Made by a program: the position numbers and the translations under genes. This document shows positions 43,496 to 51,021 of a stretch of DNA of 64,000 nt, in pieces. The notes below the pieces were generated by a model, which did not search any database, had not been told where the DNA came from, and worked only from the letters and a program-made list of their open reading frames with translations. How positions within the stretch are numbered: the stretch's first letter is position 1; the number at the start of each line of letters is the position of its first letter. The DNA is from JB111 sp049856295 (GTDB lineage Bacteria; Actinomycetota; Actinomycetes; Actinomycetales; Actinomycetaceae): contig NZ_JBNDMZ010000008.1 of assembly GCF_049856295.1 (NCBI RefSeq), forward strand, positions 140,859 through 204,858. Direction: 5' to 3'.

Positions 43496-44299
43496 ATGAC
43501 CGTGACACCGCACGTGGTCCGCCGGGGCGAGGGCGTCCCGATCGTCGCCGTCCACGGCAACGGCGTCGATCACCGCCTGCTGCTCGCGCTCGACGACGAC
43601 CTGGCGGCCGCGGGGTCCGTCGAGCGCATCTACCTCGACCTGCCGGGCTTCGGCGGGACACCGGCGCTCGACGGCGACGGCGGGCTCCCGGAGCTCGCCG
43701 ACTGGCTGGTCGCGACGGTGCGCGAGCTCGTCGGCTCCGATCGTTTCGCGCTGCTCGGCAACTCGCTCGGCGGGCTCCTCGCCCGGCACGTCGCCGCCCA
43801 GCTGCCCGACCAGGTGCTCGGGCTCGCTCTCCTCGCGCCCGTCGTGGACCCGGAACCGTCACACCGGACCACGCCTGAACACATCGTGCTCGAGCGCGAC
43901 GACGACCTCCTGGCGACGCTGACCGCGGACGACCGGGAGGAGTTCGCCGGCGTGACGGTCCGCCAGGTTCCCGCCGTGTGGGAGTCGTACGCGGAGCATG
44001 CGCTGCCGGGGATCCGCGCGGCCGATCCGCGCGCGATGGAGCGACTCTCACGGCGCTACGTCCTCACGGCGACGCCCGAGACGCCGGGGACGACGACGAA
44101 CACCCGCGACTGGCCGACCCTCATCGTGGCCGGGCGGCAGGACCACGTCGTCGGCCATCTCGACCAGGCCGAGCTCGCTGCTCTGTATCTGCGCGCGACC
44201 TACCTCGCGGTCGACGCGGCGGGGCACAACGTCCATCTCGAGCAGCCGGAGCTGGTCGGCGACGCCGTCCGCGACTGGGCGCGTATACTCTTGGTATGA
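43496..44299 (+). CDS. Alpha/beta-fold hydrolase
   Basis: A 267-residue hydrolase. The oxyanion segment VHGNGVDHRL is near 20, the nucleophile is Ser in LLGNSLGGLLARH near 85, the acid Asp is in VAGRQDHVVG near 222 and the catalytic His in DAAGHNVHLEQPE near 249. The lid region (about 130-185) is short. The fold and size fit esterases and epoxide- or haloalkane-type hydrolases, so the substrate is open. The last codons hold a -10 element for the toxin-antitoxin operon that follows. Confidence 0.88.
   Translation: MTVTPHVVRRGEGVPIVAVHGNGVDHRLLLALDDDLAAAGSVERIYLDLPGFGGTPALDGDGGLPELADWLVATVRELVGSDRFALLGNSLGGLLARHVAAQLPDQVLGLALLAPVVDPEPSHRTTPEHIVLERDDDLLATLTADDREEFAGVTVRQVPAVWESYAEHALPGIRAADPRAMERLSRRYVLTATPETPGTTTNTRDWPTLIVAGRQDHVVGHLDQAELAALYLRATYLAVDAAGHNVHLEQPELVGDAVRDWARILLV
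44284..44289 (+). promoter_or_regulatory. -10 element of the MazF-type toxin-antitoxin operon
   Basis: TATACT, nearly the consensus, lies inside the 3' end of the hydrolase gene and ends six bases before the antitoxin ATG at 44296. The antitoxin mRNA is therefore probably leaderless. Confidence 0.6.
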
Positions 44300-44526
44300 C
44301 AGTGACGACGATCAAGGTCACCGCGGAGACTCGTGACCGGTTGAAGGGGCAGGCCGCCGCGTCCGGTCGCACTCTCGGCGAGTACGTGGCGCACCTTGCG
44401 GACAAGGCGGATCGGGACGCTCGCTTTGCCGAGATCCGCGCGGCGCACGACTCGACCTCGCCCGAGATGATGGAGAGCTACTGGCGGGAGAGTCGCGAGT
44501 GGCTCGACGCTGATCTTGGCGCGTGA
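44296..44526 (+). CDS. Antitoxin of a MazF-type toxin-antitoxin pair (ribbon-helix-helix)
   Basis: A 76-residue protein with an N-terminal ribbon-helix-helix: a beta strand VTTIKVTAETRDRL and helices KGQAAASGRTLGEYVAHLA. The C-terminal half (about 38-76) is acidic and would wrap the toxin. The ATG overlaps the hydrolase stop by four bases, and the toxin GTG overlaps its own stop by four, so expression is tightly coupled. A strong -10 lies six bases upstream. Binding of its own promoter would be expected for this family. Confidence 0.8.
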   Translation: MTVTTIKVTAETRDRLKGQAAASGRTLGEYVAHLADKADRDARFAEIRAAHDSTSPEMMESYWRESREWLDADLGA

Positions 44527-44861
44527 GCCCCGTCGTTCAGGGGACTGTGCTGTGGGGGTACCTCGACCCCACGGTCGGGAAGGAGCAGTCCGGGCGTCGC
44601 CCGCTCGTCGTCGTGTCCTCGGAGGACTACAACTCCCTGGTGACCGGGCTGCTCGTCGTCGTGCCGGTGACGCGTGTCGGACGCGGGTGGCCCAATCACG
44701 TCGAGCTGGTCGGCAGTCTGGGCGGGCTGACAGGCTTCGCGATGACGGAGCAGCCGCGGACCGTGAGTCGTGACCGGTGCGGCGAAGTCATCGGCCTGGT
44801 CGATGTCGCGTGTCTCAGGATGATCCTGCGGTACCTGGCCGACTTCCTCGGTCTGGACTGA
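44523..44861 (+). CDS. MazF/PemK-family mRNA endonuclease toxin
   Basis: A 112-residue toxin with the typical opening QGTVLWGYLDPTVGKEQSGR followed by RPLVVVSSEDYN. The conserved basic residue in SGRRP and a polar residue in VVVPVTRVGRGW correspond to the catalytic set. The late strand GFAMTEQPRTVSRDR and the helix MILRYLADFLGL complete the fold. It would cleave mRNA at short sequence motifs and stop translation when the antitoxin is degraded. The GTG start overlaps the antitoxin stop. Confidence 0.88.
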   Translation: MSPVVQGTVLWGYLDPTVGKEQSGRRPLVVVSSEDYNSLVTGLLVVVPVTRVGRGWPNHVELVGSLGGLTGFAMTEQPRTVSRDRCGEVIGLVDVACLRMILRYLADFLGLD

Positions 44862-44894
44862 CTCCGGGCGCCCCCGCTCAGCCCTCCCTGATCT

Positions 44895-45266
44895 TCACGC
44901 CGGCCCGGGGCGTCCCGCGCACCCGACGCAGGTGGTCGCCTCCGGCCGGACCGCGAGCCGTGCCGACGGGATCGGGCGGCCGCACACCGCGCAGAGTCCG
45001 CCCTCGCCCCGGTCGCGCCGGGCGATAGCCCCGTCGATCTCCTCGAGCGCCTCGAGCCGCATCCGCCGCAGTCCCTCGAGCCGCGACCACTGGACGGACA
45101 ACGGCTCGCCCTCGGGGTCGTGCTCGTCGTCGTCGGACCCGCCCCGGCGCGCGTTCCGGAGCGCGTCGAGCGTGTCCTCGACCTCCACCAGATTCGCTGC
45201 CGCCTTCGCGCGGCGAGCCCCGAGGCTGTCGCCGTCGGTGGGCGGCCCCGCGTCGCTCCCCGTCAT
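44895..45266 (-). CDS. TraR/DksA-type zinc-finger protein
   Basis: A 123-residue protein with a long N-terminal helix (about 20-95, ending RRMRLEALEEIDGAIARRD) and a C-terminal C4 zinc finger: CAVCGRPIPSARL, then CVGC. This is the fold of DksA and the shorter DksA-like regulators that enter the RNA polymerase secondary channel. The acidic tip of true DksA (DxxDxA) is not visible, so polymerase binding is uncertain. CAGACT lies six bases before the ATG at 45266. Confidence 0.85.
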   Translation of the reverse strand: MTGSDAGPPTDGDSLGARRAKAAANLVEVEDTLDALRNARRGGSDDDEHDPEGEPLSVQWSRLEGLRRMRLEALEEIDGAIARRDRGEGGLCAVCGRPIPSARLAVRPEATTCVGCAGRPGPA

Positions 45267-45356
45267 CGACCCAGTCTGCCCCGGAGGGCTGGTGCGACAG
45301 AGCCGGACGGGCGTCGTCGTCGGCTCGTCCGGGGCGATCCCGCGCCACAATGGCGC

Positions 45357-45734
45357 GTGCCCACGACCTCCACGTCCGACGATGATCCCTCCGTCCGGGG
45401 CGCCCTCGTGGTCGACATCCGCCGGGTCGACGCGCACCCCGGTGACCAGCTGGACCTGGACCGCCGGGTCGAGGTCCCCGCGGACGCGATGCTCTCGGAC
45501 GTTCTCAGCCTCGTGGTCGAGCCGTTCCTCCGGATCGCTCCGCGGTCGAACTGGCGCGTGAGGGCTCGGGTCGAGGGTCGGTGGGCCGACGTCGGGACGG
45601 CGATGTGGGACTCGAGTCGGCAGAGCCTCGCCGCGGAGCTGACCGCGCCGGACCGACCCGCGCGTGAGATTTCCGCCAGGTCGGTTCTCGAGATCGCCTG
45701 CCCGGCACTCCCGTACGGTCCGCGGAGGGCATAG
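45357..45734 (+). CDS. Hypothetical protein
   Basis: A 125-residue acidic protein with the core LVVDIRRVDAHPGDQLDLDR and SNWRVRARVEGRWADVGTAM, followed by a helix ISARSVLEIACPALPYG. Strand-rich with no membrane helix or signal peptide. I do not recognise the family. The GTG start at 45357 is five bases after CACAAT, an imperfect -10, and no ribosome site is present. It is divergent from the DksA-like gene over 90 bases. Codon bias supports coding. Confidence 0.55.
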   Translation: MPTTSTSDDDPSVRGALVVDIRRVDAHPGDQLDLDRRVEVPADAMLSDVLSLVVEPFLRIAPRSNWRVRARVEGRWADVGTAMWDSSRQSLAAELTAPDRPAREISARSVLEIACPALPYGPRRA

Positions 45735-45825
45735 GCGCCGCGCTGGCCCTACTCGCCGAACCGGTGGCATGGTGAGGACGAGAGCAGACCAGAGCAGTCC
45801 ACACGGCCTCGAGGAGTCTTCGGCG

Positions 45826-46266
45826 ATGAGCTTTTCCGTCTACCTGTCCGGCGAGATCCACACCGACTGGCGCGACGAAATCCGGCGTGGCGCGGAGGCC
45901 GCCGGCCTAGACGTCACGTTCAGCGCGCCGGTGACCGACCACCCCGCGAGCGACGCGGCTGGCGACCACCTCGGCGAGACCCCGAGCCAGTTCTGGCGCG
46001 ACCACCAGTCCGCGAAGGTCAACGCCATCCGCACGCGCACCCTCATCGAGCAGAGCGACCTGGTCGTCGTGCGTTTCGGGGACAAGTACAAGCAGTGGAA
46101 CGCGGCCTTCGACGCCGGCTACTGCGCCGCGCTCGGCAAGCCCTACGTCACCCTCCACGACGAGGACATCATCCACGCGCTCAAGGAGGTCGACGCAGAG
46201 GCGAAGGCCTGGTGCACGACCACCGACCAGGTCGTGGAGACCCTGCGATACGTGCTGCAGGGGTAG
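45826..46266 (+). CDS. ytoQ: YtoQ family protein (nucleoside 2-deoxyribosyltransferase-like fold)
   Basis: A 146-residue protein that is almost entirely the YtoQ domain: SFSVYLSGEIHTDWRDEIRR at the start, APVTDHPASDAAGDHLGE, then NAIRTRTLIEQSDLVVVRFG and KQWNAAFDAGYCAALGKPYV. The order of elements resembles nucleoside 2-deoxyribosyltransferases, with an acidic residue in the DLVVVRFG strand and the AAFDAGYCAALGKP helix. No biochemical function is established to my knowledge. GAGGAG lies upstream of the ATG. Confidence 0.88.
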   Translation: MSFSVYLSGEIHTDWRDEIRRGAEAAGLDVTFSAPVTDHPASDAAGDHLGETPSQFWRDHQSAKVNAIRTRTLIEQSDLVVVRFGDKYKQWNAAFDAGYCAALGKPYVTLHDEDIIHALKEVDAEAKAWCTTTDQVVETLRYVLQG

Positions 46267-46358
46267 GGCCGGGAGGCGGCCGCCGGCCGCCCGCCGGTCG
46301 ACCTTGAGCTCGGCTCCGCGCAGCAGCTCGACGGCCTGGTCGCCGAGCGTCGGTAGGG

Positions 46359-46380
46359 ACGATCCGATCGGATCGGATCG
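46359..46380. promoter_or_regulatory. GATC-rich palindromic repeat upstream of the AraC-GyrI gene
   Basis: GATCCGATCGGATC (46361-46374) is a perfect 14-base palindrome, extended by another GGATCG unit. It lies about 60 bases before the GTG of the regulator and could be its operator. A GC stem with a three-base loop at 46275-46291 upstream may end the ytoQ transcript. Confidence 0.35.
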
Positions 46381-46437
46381 GCACGGTCGGGCGCTACTCG
46401 GTCCGGCCGACGATGCTGGTGGTCGGAGGGAGCACCC

Positions 46438-47304
46438 GTGATCGACCATCTCAACCGCCTCGTCGACGCGATCGAGTCGGACCTCGGTACTGATCCCGAC
46501 GTCGACGGGCTCGCCCGTCGCCACGGCACGACCGGGTACCACCTGAGGCGCATGTTCTCCTCGCTCGCCGGCATGCCGGTGAGCGAGTACGTGCGTCGAC
46601 GGCGGATGACGCTCGCCGCGTCGGACCTGATCGGGGACGACGATCTCCTGACGATCGCCGTGCGCCACGGGTACGGATCGACCGAGGCCTTCGGCCGCGC
46701 CTTCCGTGCCGTGCACGGCGTGAGCCACGGCGAGGTGCGTCGGCACGGCGGCCCCCTCCGCAGCCAGCCACAGCTCAGGTTCCGCCTGACCGTCGAAGGG
46801 AGCACCCCCATGGACGCCCGCATCACCGAACGACCCGCCTTCCGACTCGTCGGCCACGCCGCTCGCGTGCCCCTCATCCACGAGGGCGTCAACCCGCACA
46901 TCGTCGAGCACGTCGAGGCCATCCCGTCAGCCGAGCACGCCCGGCTCAAGGCCCTCGGCACCGGTGAACCGGCGGGGTTGCTCCAGGTCAGTGCGGACGT
47001 CGATCCCGACTACACGGAGGGCACCGAGCTCACCTACCTGCACGGTGTGGCCATCGACGCCGGGACGGAGGTCCCCGACGACCTCGACGCGCTGGACATG
47101 CCCGCCGGCGCGTGGGCCGTCTTCCGGACCTCAGGCGAACACCCGGCTGCGCTACAGGCGGCATGGGCCGCGACGGCCACCGAGTGGTTCCCTTCCAACC
47201 CGTGGCGCCTGCGACCCGGCCCGTCGATCGTCGCGGTCCTCGAGCGCGCCGACGACTTCAGCACAGCTACCTGCGAGCTGTGGCTTCCCGTCGAGCGCGA
47301 GTGA
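46438..47304 (+). CDS. AraC-family regulator with GyrI-like ligand domain (Rob-like)
   Basis: A 288-residue one-component regulator. Residues 1-105 are a double-HTH AraC domain: LVDAIESDLGTDPDVDGLAR, then YHLRRMFSSLAGMPVSEYVR and IAVRHGYGSTEAFGRAFRAV. Residues about 122-288 are a GyrI-like domain, starting MDARITERPAFRLVGHAARV and ending STATCELWLPV. This layout resembles Rob/BltR-type drug sensors. GGAGGGAGC precedes the GTG start. No efflux pump is adjacent. A palindrome about 60 bases upstream may be its binding site. Confidence 0.9.
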   Translation: MIDHLNRLVDAIESDLGTDPDVDGLARRHGTTGYHLRRMFSSLAGMPVSEYVRRRRMTLAASDLIGDDDLLTIAVRHGYGSTEAFGRAFRAVHGVSHGEVRRHGGPLRSQPQLRFRLTVEGSTPMDARITERPAFRLVGHAARVPLIHEGVNPHIVEHVEAIPSAEHARLKALGTGEPAGLLQVSADVDPDYTEGTELTYLHGVAIDAGTEVPDDLDALDMPAGAWAVFRTSGEHPAALQAAWAATATEWFPSNPWRLRPGPSIVAVLERADDFSTATCELWLPVERE

Positions 47305-47441
47305 TCGGGACCCTCCTGCCGCGTCATCTCTTGGCGTCGCCCCTGCTCGCCGCTGCGGCCGACGCGGGCCGTCTCCGCCGTTGCGTCGGCTTGCGTGGTC
47401 GATAGGACGACCCCAGGTGCGACGGGTGCTACGGTTGACAC

Positions 47442-47696
47442 GTGGCCACCGACGTCTCGCACCGGGAGTTCCGCAACCGCAGCGGCGAGGTCCTGCATGC
47501 CGTCGCTGCCGGTGAGTCGTACACGGTGACGAGCCGGGGGAAACCCGTCGCTCGGCTGGTCCCGATCACCGGGACTGCTGATGACCTGCCGCTGCACCGG
47601 CCCGCATCGACGCGCGGAGGGTTCTCCGACCTGCTCCGGTACTCGGTCGGGACGACGAGCGCCGAGACGATCGACGACCTGCGGGGCGAGCGTTGA
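47442..47696 (+). CDS. Antitoxin, Phd/YefM type (with VapC toxin)
   Basis: An 84-residue antitoxin of the Phd/YefM fold: DVSHREFRNRSGEVLHAVAA, then SYTVTSRGKPVARLVPI, followed by an acidic, poorly structured C-terminal arm for toxin binding. TACGGT lies six bases before the GTG start, so the operon is probably leaderless. The toxin TTG start overlaps its stop by four bases. Antitoxins of this fold usually repress their own promoter together with the toxin. Confidence 0.88.
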   Translation: MATDVSHREFRNRSGEVLHAVAAGESYTVTSRGKPVARLVPITGTADDLPLHRPASTRGGFSDLLRYSVGTTSAETIDDLRGER

Positions 47697-48082
47697 CGAA
47701 GTATTACCTCGATACGTCGGCAGCGGCCAAGTTGCTGGTCGAAGAGCACGAGAGCGCGCCGCTTGCCGCCTGGGCCGACGATGCCGACGTCATCCTGGTA
47801 GCCACGCACCTTCTCGAGACCGAGATGCGTCGGTTCGCGAATCGCCATGTTCTGCCGCAGGCCGCAGTGTCGGCGATCCTCGAACGGGTCGACCTTCATG
47901 ACCTGCCACCGAGCCTTTTCCGTGAGGCGGGATTGCTGGCCGGCACGATGCTGCGCTCCCTCGACGCCCTGCACCTGGCCGCCGCGATCCGCCTGGACGT
48001 CGAAGCCCTGGTCACCTACGACAACCGCCTCGCAGGGGCGGCCGAGGAGCTGGGCATGCGGGTGCGTGCTCCGGCAGCGTGA
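47693..48082 (+). CDS. VapC-type PIN-domain ribonuclease toxin
   Basis: A 129-residue PIN-domain toxin. Acidic active-site residues are in KYYLDTSAAAKLL (Asp6), HLLETEMRRFAN (Glu), RSLDALHLAAAIRL (Asp) and LVTYDNRLAGAA (Asp). It would cut RNA, often a tRNA, until the antitoxin binds. The TTG start overlaps the antitoxin stop (TTGA). The neighbouring GNAT gene is convergent, and a hexanucleotide repeat separates the two. Confidence 0.9.
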   Translation: MTKYYLDTSAAAKLLVEEHESAPLAAWADDADVILVATHLLETEMRRFANRHVLPQAAVSAILERVDLHDLPPSLFREAGLLAGTMLRSLDALHLAAAIRLDVEALVTYDNRLAGAAEELGMRVRAPAA

Positions 48083-48136
48083 GTGTCGGCCCGTGGGCAC
48101 TCGCACGTTCCGCGTCGTGCGCGACCGACCGTGACT

Positions 48137-48175
48137 CCCGTGCCCGTGCCCGTGCCCGTGCCCGTGCCCGTGCCC
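48137..48175. repeat. Six tandem copies of GTGCCC
   Basis: CCC at 48137-48139 is followed by six perfect GTGCCC units at 48140-48175. It lies four bases beyond the stop of the GNAT gene (48179-48181) on its 3' side and is outside both genes. A hexamer array keeps frame if copy number varies, but here it is non-coding. Confidence 0.8.
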
Positions 48176-48178
48176 TCG

Positions 48179-48595
48179 TCAGGAGAACCGGACGAACGCG
48201 CGCACCGGGTGTTCGAGCTCGTGGGCGGCGGTGAATCCCAGCGACGTGTAGAAGGCGTGCTGCCCGGGCTCGTCGTCGGTGATGAGCACCTGCTGGCGCA
48301 CGTGCGCGAACGGGGAGAACGCGAGCCGGACCAGCTCGCGGCCGATGCCCCCGCGGCGGTGACCCGGATCGACGAGGACGTCCTGCAGGTAGGCGATCGT
48401 GTGCCCGTCGCCGACCACTCGCGCGAGCCCGACGAGGCGTCCGTCCTCCCGTGCCGTCGCCACGGAGGCCGAGCCGGCGACGGCGGCCGCCAGCCGGTCC
48501 GGGTCCCGCGTGTAGGCGGTCCACCCGACGGCGTCGTACAGCTCGGTGAGCTCGTCCCCCTCGGGGGTCGCGTCGAGCTCGTAGGTCGGTGGCAT
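48179..48595 (-). CDS. GNAT-family N-acetyltransferase
   Basis: A 138-residue single-domain acetyltransferase. The acetyl-CoA loop is RRGGIGRELV near 85, with the preceding strand IAYLQDVLVDPGH, and the late motif QHAFYTSLGFTAAHE matches the Y-x-x-x-GF motif of the family. The substrate is unknown. GACGAT is exactly six bases before the ATG at 48595, suggesting leaderless translation. The C-terminus ends just before the GTGCCC array. Confidence 0.88.
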   Translation of the reverse strand: MPPTYELDATPEGDELTELYDAVGWTAYTRDPDRLAAAVAGSASVATAREDGRLVGLARVVGDGHTIAYLQDVLVDPGHRRGGIGRELVRLAFSPFAHVRQQVLITDDEPGQHAFYTSLGFTAAHELEHPVRAFVRFS

Positions 48596-48763
48596 GCGGT
48601 CATCGTCCCAGGGCGTCTGGCGAGCTCGCGCTGGCATTGAGCGCAGCAATGATGCCGTCGTCGCCGCGCGCACGCCGTTCCACACGTCCCCGGATGACGA
48701 CGCCGTCCACAGCCCTCCTCCCGTGCCCCGTACCGGGAGTCGTCGCTCCGCAACGATCACGTC

Positions 48764-49285
48764 ATGGGAATTCGCTACTACGCCTACGCATTCGACGCCT
48801 CACGCACTCAGCGTGCGCTCGCCGACCCGTACTCGGTCATCGGCGCGGACCCCCTCGCCGACGCGTGGGGCCTGGTGCCGTTCGCGGGCGGCGGATCGAC
48901 GAACTTTCAACGGTCCGTGCCCAAGCGAGACCTGCTGTGCCTGGACAAGGCATGGTCCGAGCTGCAGGCCATGACCGCGGGTCCCGGCGGTAGTTCGTCG
49001 GGTGCTCGGCCCGCCTACCGGATGTTTGAGGGTGCGGTCCGGTGGACCGAGCTCGGTTGGGACGCATGGGTTCGCGCGATCACCCCCAGCGAGGCGGACA
49101 TGATCCTGCCGGACCTGCGCCGGCTGGTCGATTCCTACGTGCCCGTGCACTCCGACCCGGCTGTGACAGCCGGCGGAGAGATCGAGAAGTGGGCCGACTA
49201 CGTCGGTGCGCACCTCGACGCCGCGCACGAGTTCGTCGACGGTGTGGTGAGGGACGGTCGTGGGTTCGCCTACCTCATCGGGTGA
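48764..49285 (+). CDS. DUF1877-like hypothetical protein
   Basis: A 173-residue soluble protein that starts MGIRYYAYAFDASRTQRALA and contains KRDLLCLDKAWSELQAM, then WTELGWDAWVRAITPSEADM and a late helix GAHLDAAHEFVDGVVRDGRG. The start, the LDKAW motif and the length are like DUF1877 (YfbM) proteins, whose function is unknown. AACGAT ends six bases before the ATG. It stands alone between the GNAT gene (divergent) and the FitA/VapC pair. Confidence 0.6.
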   Translation: MGIRYYAYAFDASRTQRALADPYSVIGADPLADAWGLVPFAGGGSTNFQRSVPKRDLLCLDKAWSELQAMTAGPGGSSSGARPAYRMFEGAVRWTELGWDAWVRAITPSEADMILPDLRRLVDSYVPVHSDPAVTAGGEIEKWADYVGAHLDAAHEFVDGVVRDGRGFAYLIG

Positions 49286-49379
49286 ACGGCACGTCGTCGT
49301 GGCAGCTGTGTCGCAGGAACTCGACTCACACGACTCGCTTTCAGGGTGGGGGCGGTCGGCACGACGAGAGGCTCCTCGA

Positions 49380-49401
49380 GTGCTAGCGTCTGTGATAGCA
49401 C
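49380..49401. promoter_or_regulatory. Inverted repeat upstream of the FitA/VapC operon
   Basis: GTGCTA at 49380-49385 and TAGCAC at 49396-49401 form a perfect six-base inverted repeat with a 10-base centre, ending 14 bases before the antitoxin GTG at 49416. The left half overlaps a possible -10 (TAGCGT). Ribbon-helix-helix antitoxins bind such sites to repress their own operon. Confidence 0.5.
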
Positions 49402-49415
49402 CTGGAGGTGGTCGC

Positions 49416-49649
49416 GTGGCATCCATCGTCGTCCGCGGGCTCGACGAGTCTGTGAAGGATCAGCTGGCAGCTCAGGCCAAGGAGCACGGCCGCTCGATGG
49501 AGGCAGAAGTGCGAGAGATTCTCACTCGTGAGGCCCGCCGCCCCCATATCGGCCGCGCCCTGATGGAGGCCGCTCGCCTTGCCGGCGGAGTGGACGAGCT
49601 CCCCGTGCCCGAGCGGAGCGACGTCGCACGGTCGGTGGATCTGTCGTGA
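49416..49649 (+). CDS. FitA-like ribbon-helix-helix antitoxin
   Basis: A 77-residue antitoxin with the FitA pattern: ASIVVRGLDESVKDQLAAQA, then EHGRSMEAEVREILTREARR. The N-terminal strand and two helices form the DNA-binding ribbon-helix-helix, and the remainder wraps the toxin. GGAGGTGG lies before the GTG start at 49416. The toxin GTG overlaps its stop by four bases. An inverted repeat just upstream is the likely operator. Confidence 0.9.
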   Translation: MASIVVRGLDESVKDQLAAQAKEHGRSMEAEVREILTREARRPHIGRALMEAARLAGGVDELPVPERSDVARSVDLS

Positions 49650-50068
49650 TCGTGCTGGACACCAACGTCATCTCCGAGGTGTTCCGGCTCCGGCCCGACG
49701 ATCGTGTCCTGGGCTGGCTCGAGTCGCTCTCGGGCGACGTTGCCGTCACAGCGATCACCATCGCCGAGCTGTTGGCGGGTGTGCGGAGGCTTTCTCCCGG
49801 TAGGCGCCGCACAGACCTCGGTCTGAGGATCGACCTGGCCCTGCGGCCGTACCGCGAGACATCGGCGATCCTCGCCTTCGACGACGCGGCTGCCGAGCAG
49901 TACGCCGAGGTGCTCCATGAGCGAGCGGCGCGGGCGATGCCGATCAGCACGGCTGACGCCCAGATCGCGTCGATCTGTCGGTCGCGCGGAGCCACGTGTG
50001 CGACCCGGAACGTCAAGGACTTCGCGCATACCGGAATCAACCTGGTCGACCCATGGAGTGCCGGATGA
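49646..50068 (+). CDS. FitB/VapC-type PIN-domain toxin
   Basis: A 140-residue PIN ribonuclease toxin of the FitB group. Acidic residues are in VLDTNVISEVFR (Asp4), TIAELLAGVRRL (Glu), STADAQIASICRSRG (Asp) and TRNVKDFAHTGI. The last motif, with N in place of D followed by KDF, is characteristic of FitB-like toxins. The GTG start overlaps the antitoxin stop, and the following GNAT gene overlaps its stop by ATGA, so all three are co-transcribed. Confidence 0.9.
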   Translation: MIVLDTNVISEVFRLRPDDRVLGWLESLSGDVAVTAITIAELLAGVRRLSPGRRRTDLGLRIDLALRPYRETSAILAFDDAAAEQYAEVLHERAARAMPISTADAQIASICRSRGATCATRNVKDFAHTGINLVDPWSAG

Positions 50069-50553
50069 CAGTCACGCTTCGCCCGCTCGCCGTCGAGGAC
50101 GCATCGCCGATGGCGAGCGTCCTCGCCGACCCCGGGCTGTACGAGTTCACCGGTGGCGAGCCGCCGTCGGCCGACGAGCTCCGACGGCGGTACACGGCGC
50201 AGGTGCGCGGCGGTCCGGCGGACGGGAGCGAGGTCTGGCTCAACCGCGTCGTGCTCGTCGGCCCGGAGCGGGAGCCCGCCGGCTACGTCCAGGCCACGAT
50301 CACCGACGACGGCGCGACGGCCGAGATCGCCTGGGTGATCGGCGCGCCCTGGCAGCGGCGCGGGTACGCGGGGCACGCGGCGCAGCTCCTCGTGGCCGAG
50401 CTCGCGGAGCGCGGAGTGACCGCCCTCGTCGCCCACGTCCACCCGGACCACCACGCCTCCGCCCGGATCGCCGAACGCCTCGGCCTCACCCGCACGGACG
50501 TCGTCGTCGACGGGGAGATCCGGTGGGAAGGGGCGCCGAGGGAGGACGTCTGA
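50065..50553 (+). CDS. GNAT-family N-acetyltransferase coupled to the FitA/VapC pair
   Basis: A 162-residue acetyltransferase with the strand AEIAWVIGAPWQRRGYAGHA (loop RRGYAG) near 95 and the late part DHHASARIAERLGLTRTD. The N-terminus has RPLAVEDASPMASVLADPGL as in RimJ/RimL-like enzymes, which modify N-terminal amino groups or small molecules. Its ATG overlaps the toxin stop. Acetyltransferases can be toxins themselves, but this one follows a complete pair and the fold fits the general group, so I make no such claim. Confidence 0.85.
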   Translation: MTVTLRPLAVEDASPMASVLADPGLYEFTGGEPPSADELRRRYTAQVRGGPADGSEVWLNRVVLVGPEREPAGYVQATITDDGATAEIAWVIGAPWQRRGYAGHAAQLLVAELAERGVTALVAHVHPDHHASARIAERLGLTRTDVVVDGEIRWEGAPREDV

Positions 50554-50571
50554 GAATCTCTCCCATCCGGT

Positions 50572-50598
50572 TGTCGATTCCGCACATCCTCGTCCGTC
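50572..50598 (+). promoter_or_regulatory. Candidate ECF42-type promoter for the DGPF-sigma operon
   Basis: TGTCGA at 50572-50577 and CGTC at 50595-50598 are 17 bases apart. TGTCGA as the -35 and CG(A/T)C as the -10 are, from memory, the elements described for ECF42 sigma factors. It lies 70 bases before the first DGPF gene, the usual autoregulated target. Confidence 0.55.
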
Positions 50599-50667
50599 AT
50601 GCTCATGAGGTCGCGACCGCGGCCCGGCCGGCGGACCGCGCCGGCCCCAGCACAGGAGGTGGGAACG

Positions 50668-51021
50668 ATGCCCAAGTTCGTGGTTCTACTGATGGCCGAC
50701 GGCGACGAGAAGGCGTGGGACACGCAGACCCCCGAGGAGCAGGGGGCGCTGATGGAGAAGTTCGGCGCCTTCGGCGAGGCCTGCGCCGCGCGCGACGGGG
50801 TGGAGATCCTCTCCGGGGAGGCCCTCGCCGACGGCGACGCCGCCAGCACGGTGCGCACGCGCGACGGGCGCCTCACCCACACCGACGGCCCGTTCGCCGA
50901 GGCCGTCGAGCAGCTCGGCGGCTTCTACCTCCTCGAGGCACCTGACCGGGAGACCGTCGTCGAGCTCCTCGCCGTGCTGCCGGCGTACGACATGCAGATC
51001 AACCCGGTGCAGGAGATGTGA
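50668..51021 (+). CDS. YCII-related DGPF-domain protein 1
   Basis: A 117-residue ferredoxin-fold protein. It begins MPKFVVLLMADGDEKAWDTQ and has the name-giving motif TDGPFAEAVEQLGGFYLLEA near 80 and a final strand PAYDMQINPVQEM. DGPF proteins accompany ECF42 sigma factors in most actinomycetes; their role is unknown. AGGAGGTGGG lies before the ATG. The next gene starts by GTGA overlap. The candidate ECF42 promoter upstream suggests positive feedback. Confidence 0.88.
   Translation: MPKFVVLLMADGDEKAWDTQTPEEQGALMEKFGAFGEACAARDGVEILSGEALADGDAASTVRTRDGRLTHTDGPFAEAVEQLGGFYLLEAPDRETVVELLAVLPAYDMQINPVQEM

Noticed and set aside
48137..48175. GTGCCC array as a phase-variation switch
   Set aside because: It is outside the coding frames and outside any promoter I can see, and six-base units would not shift a frame.
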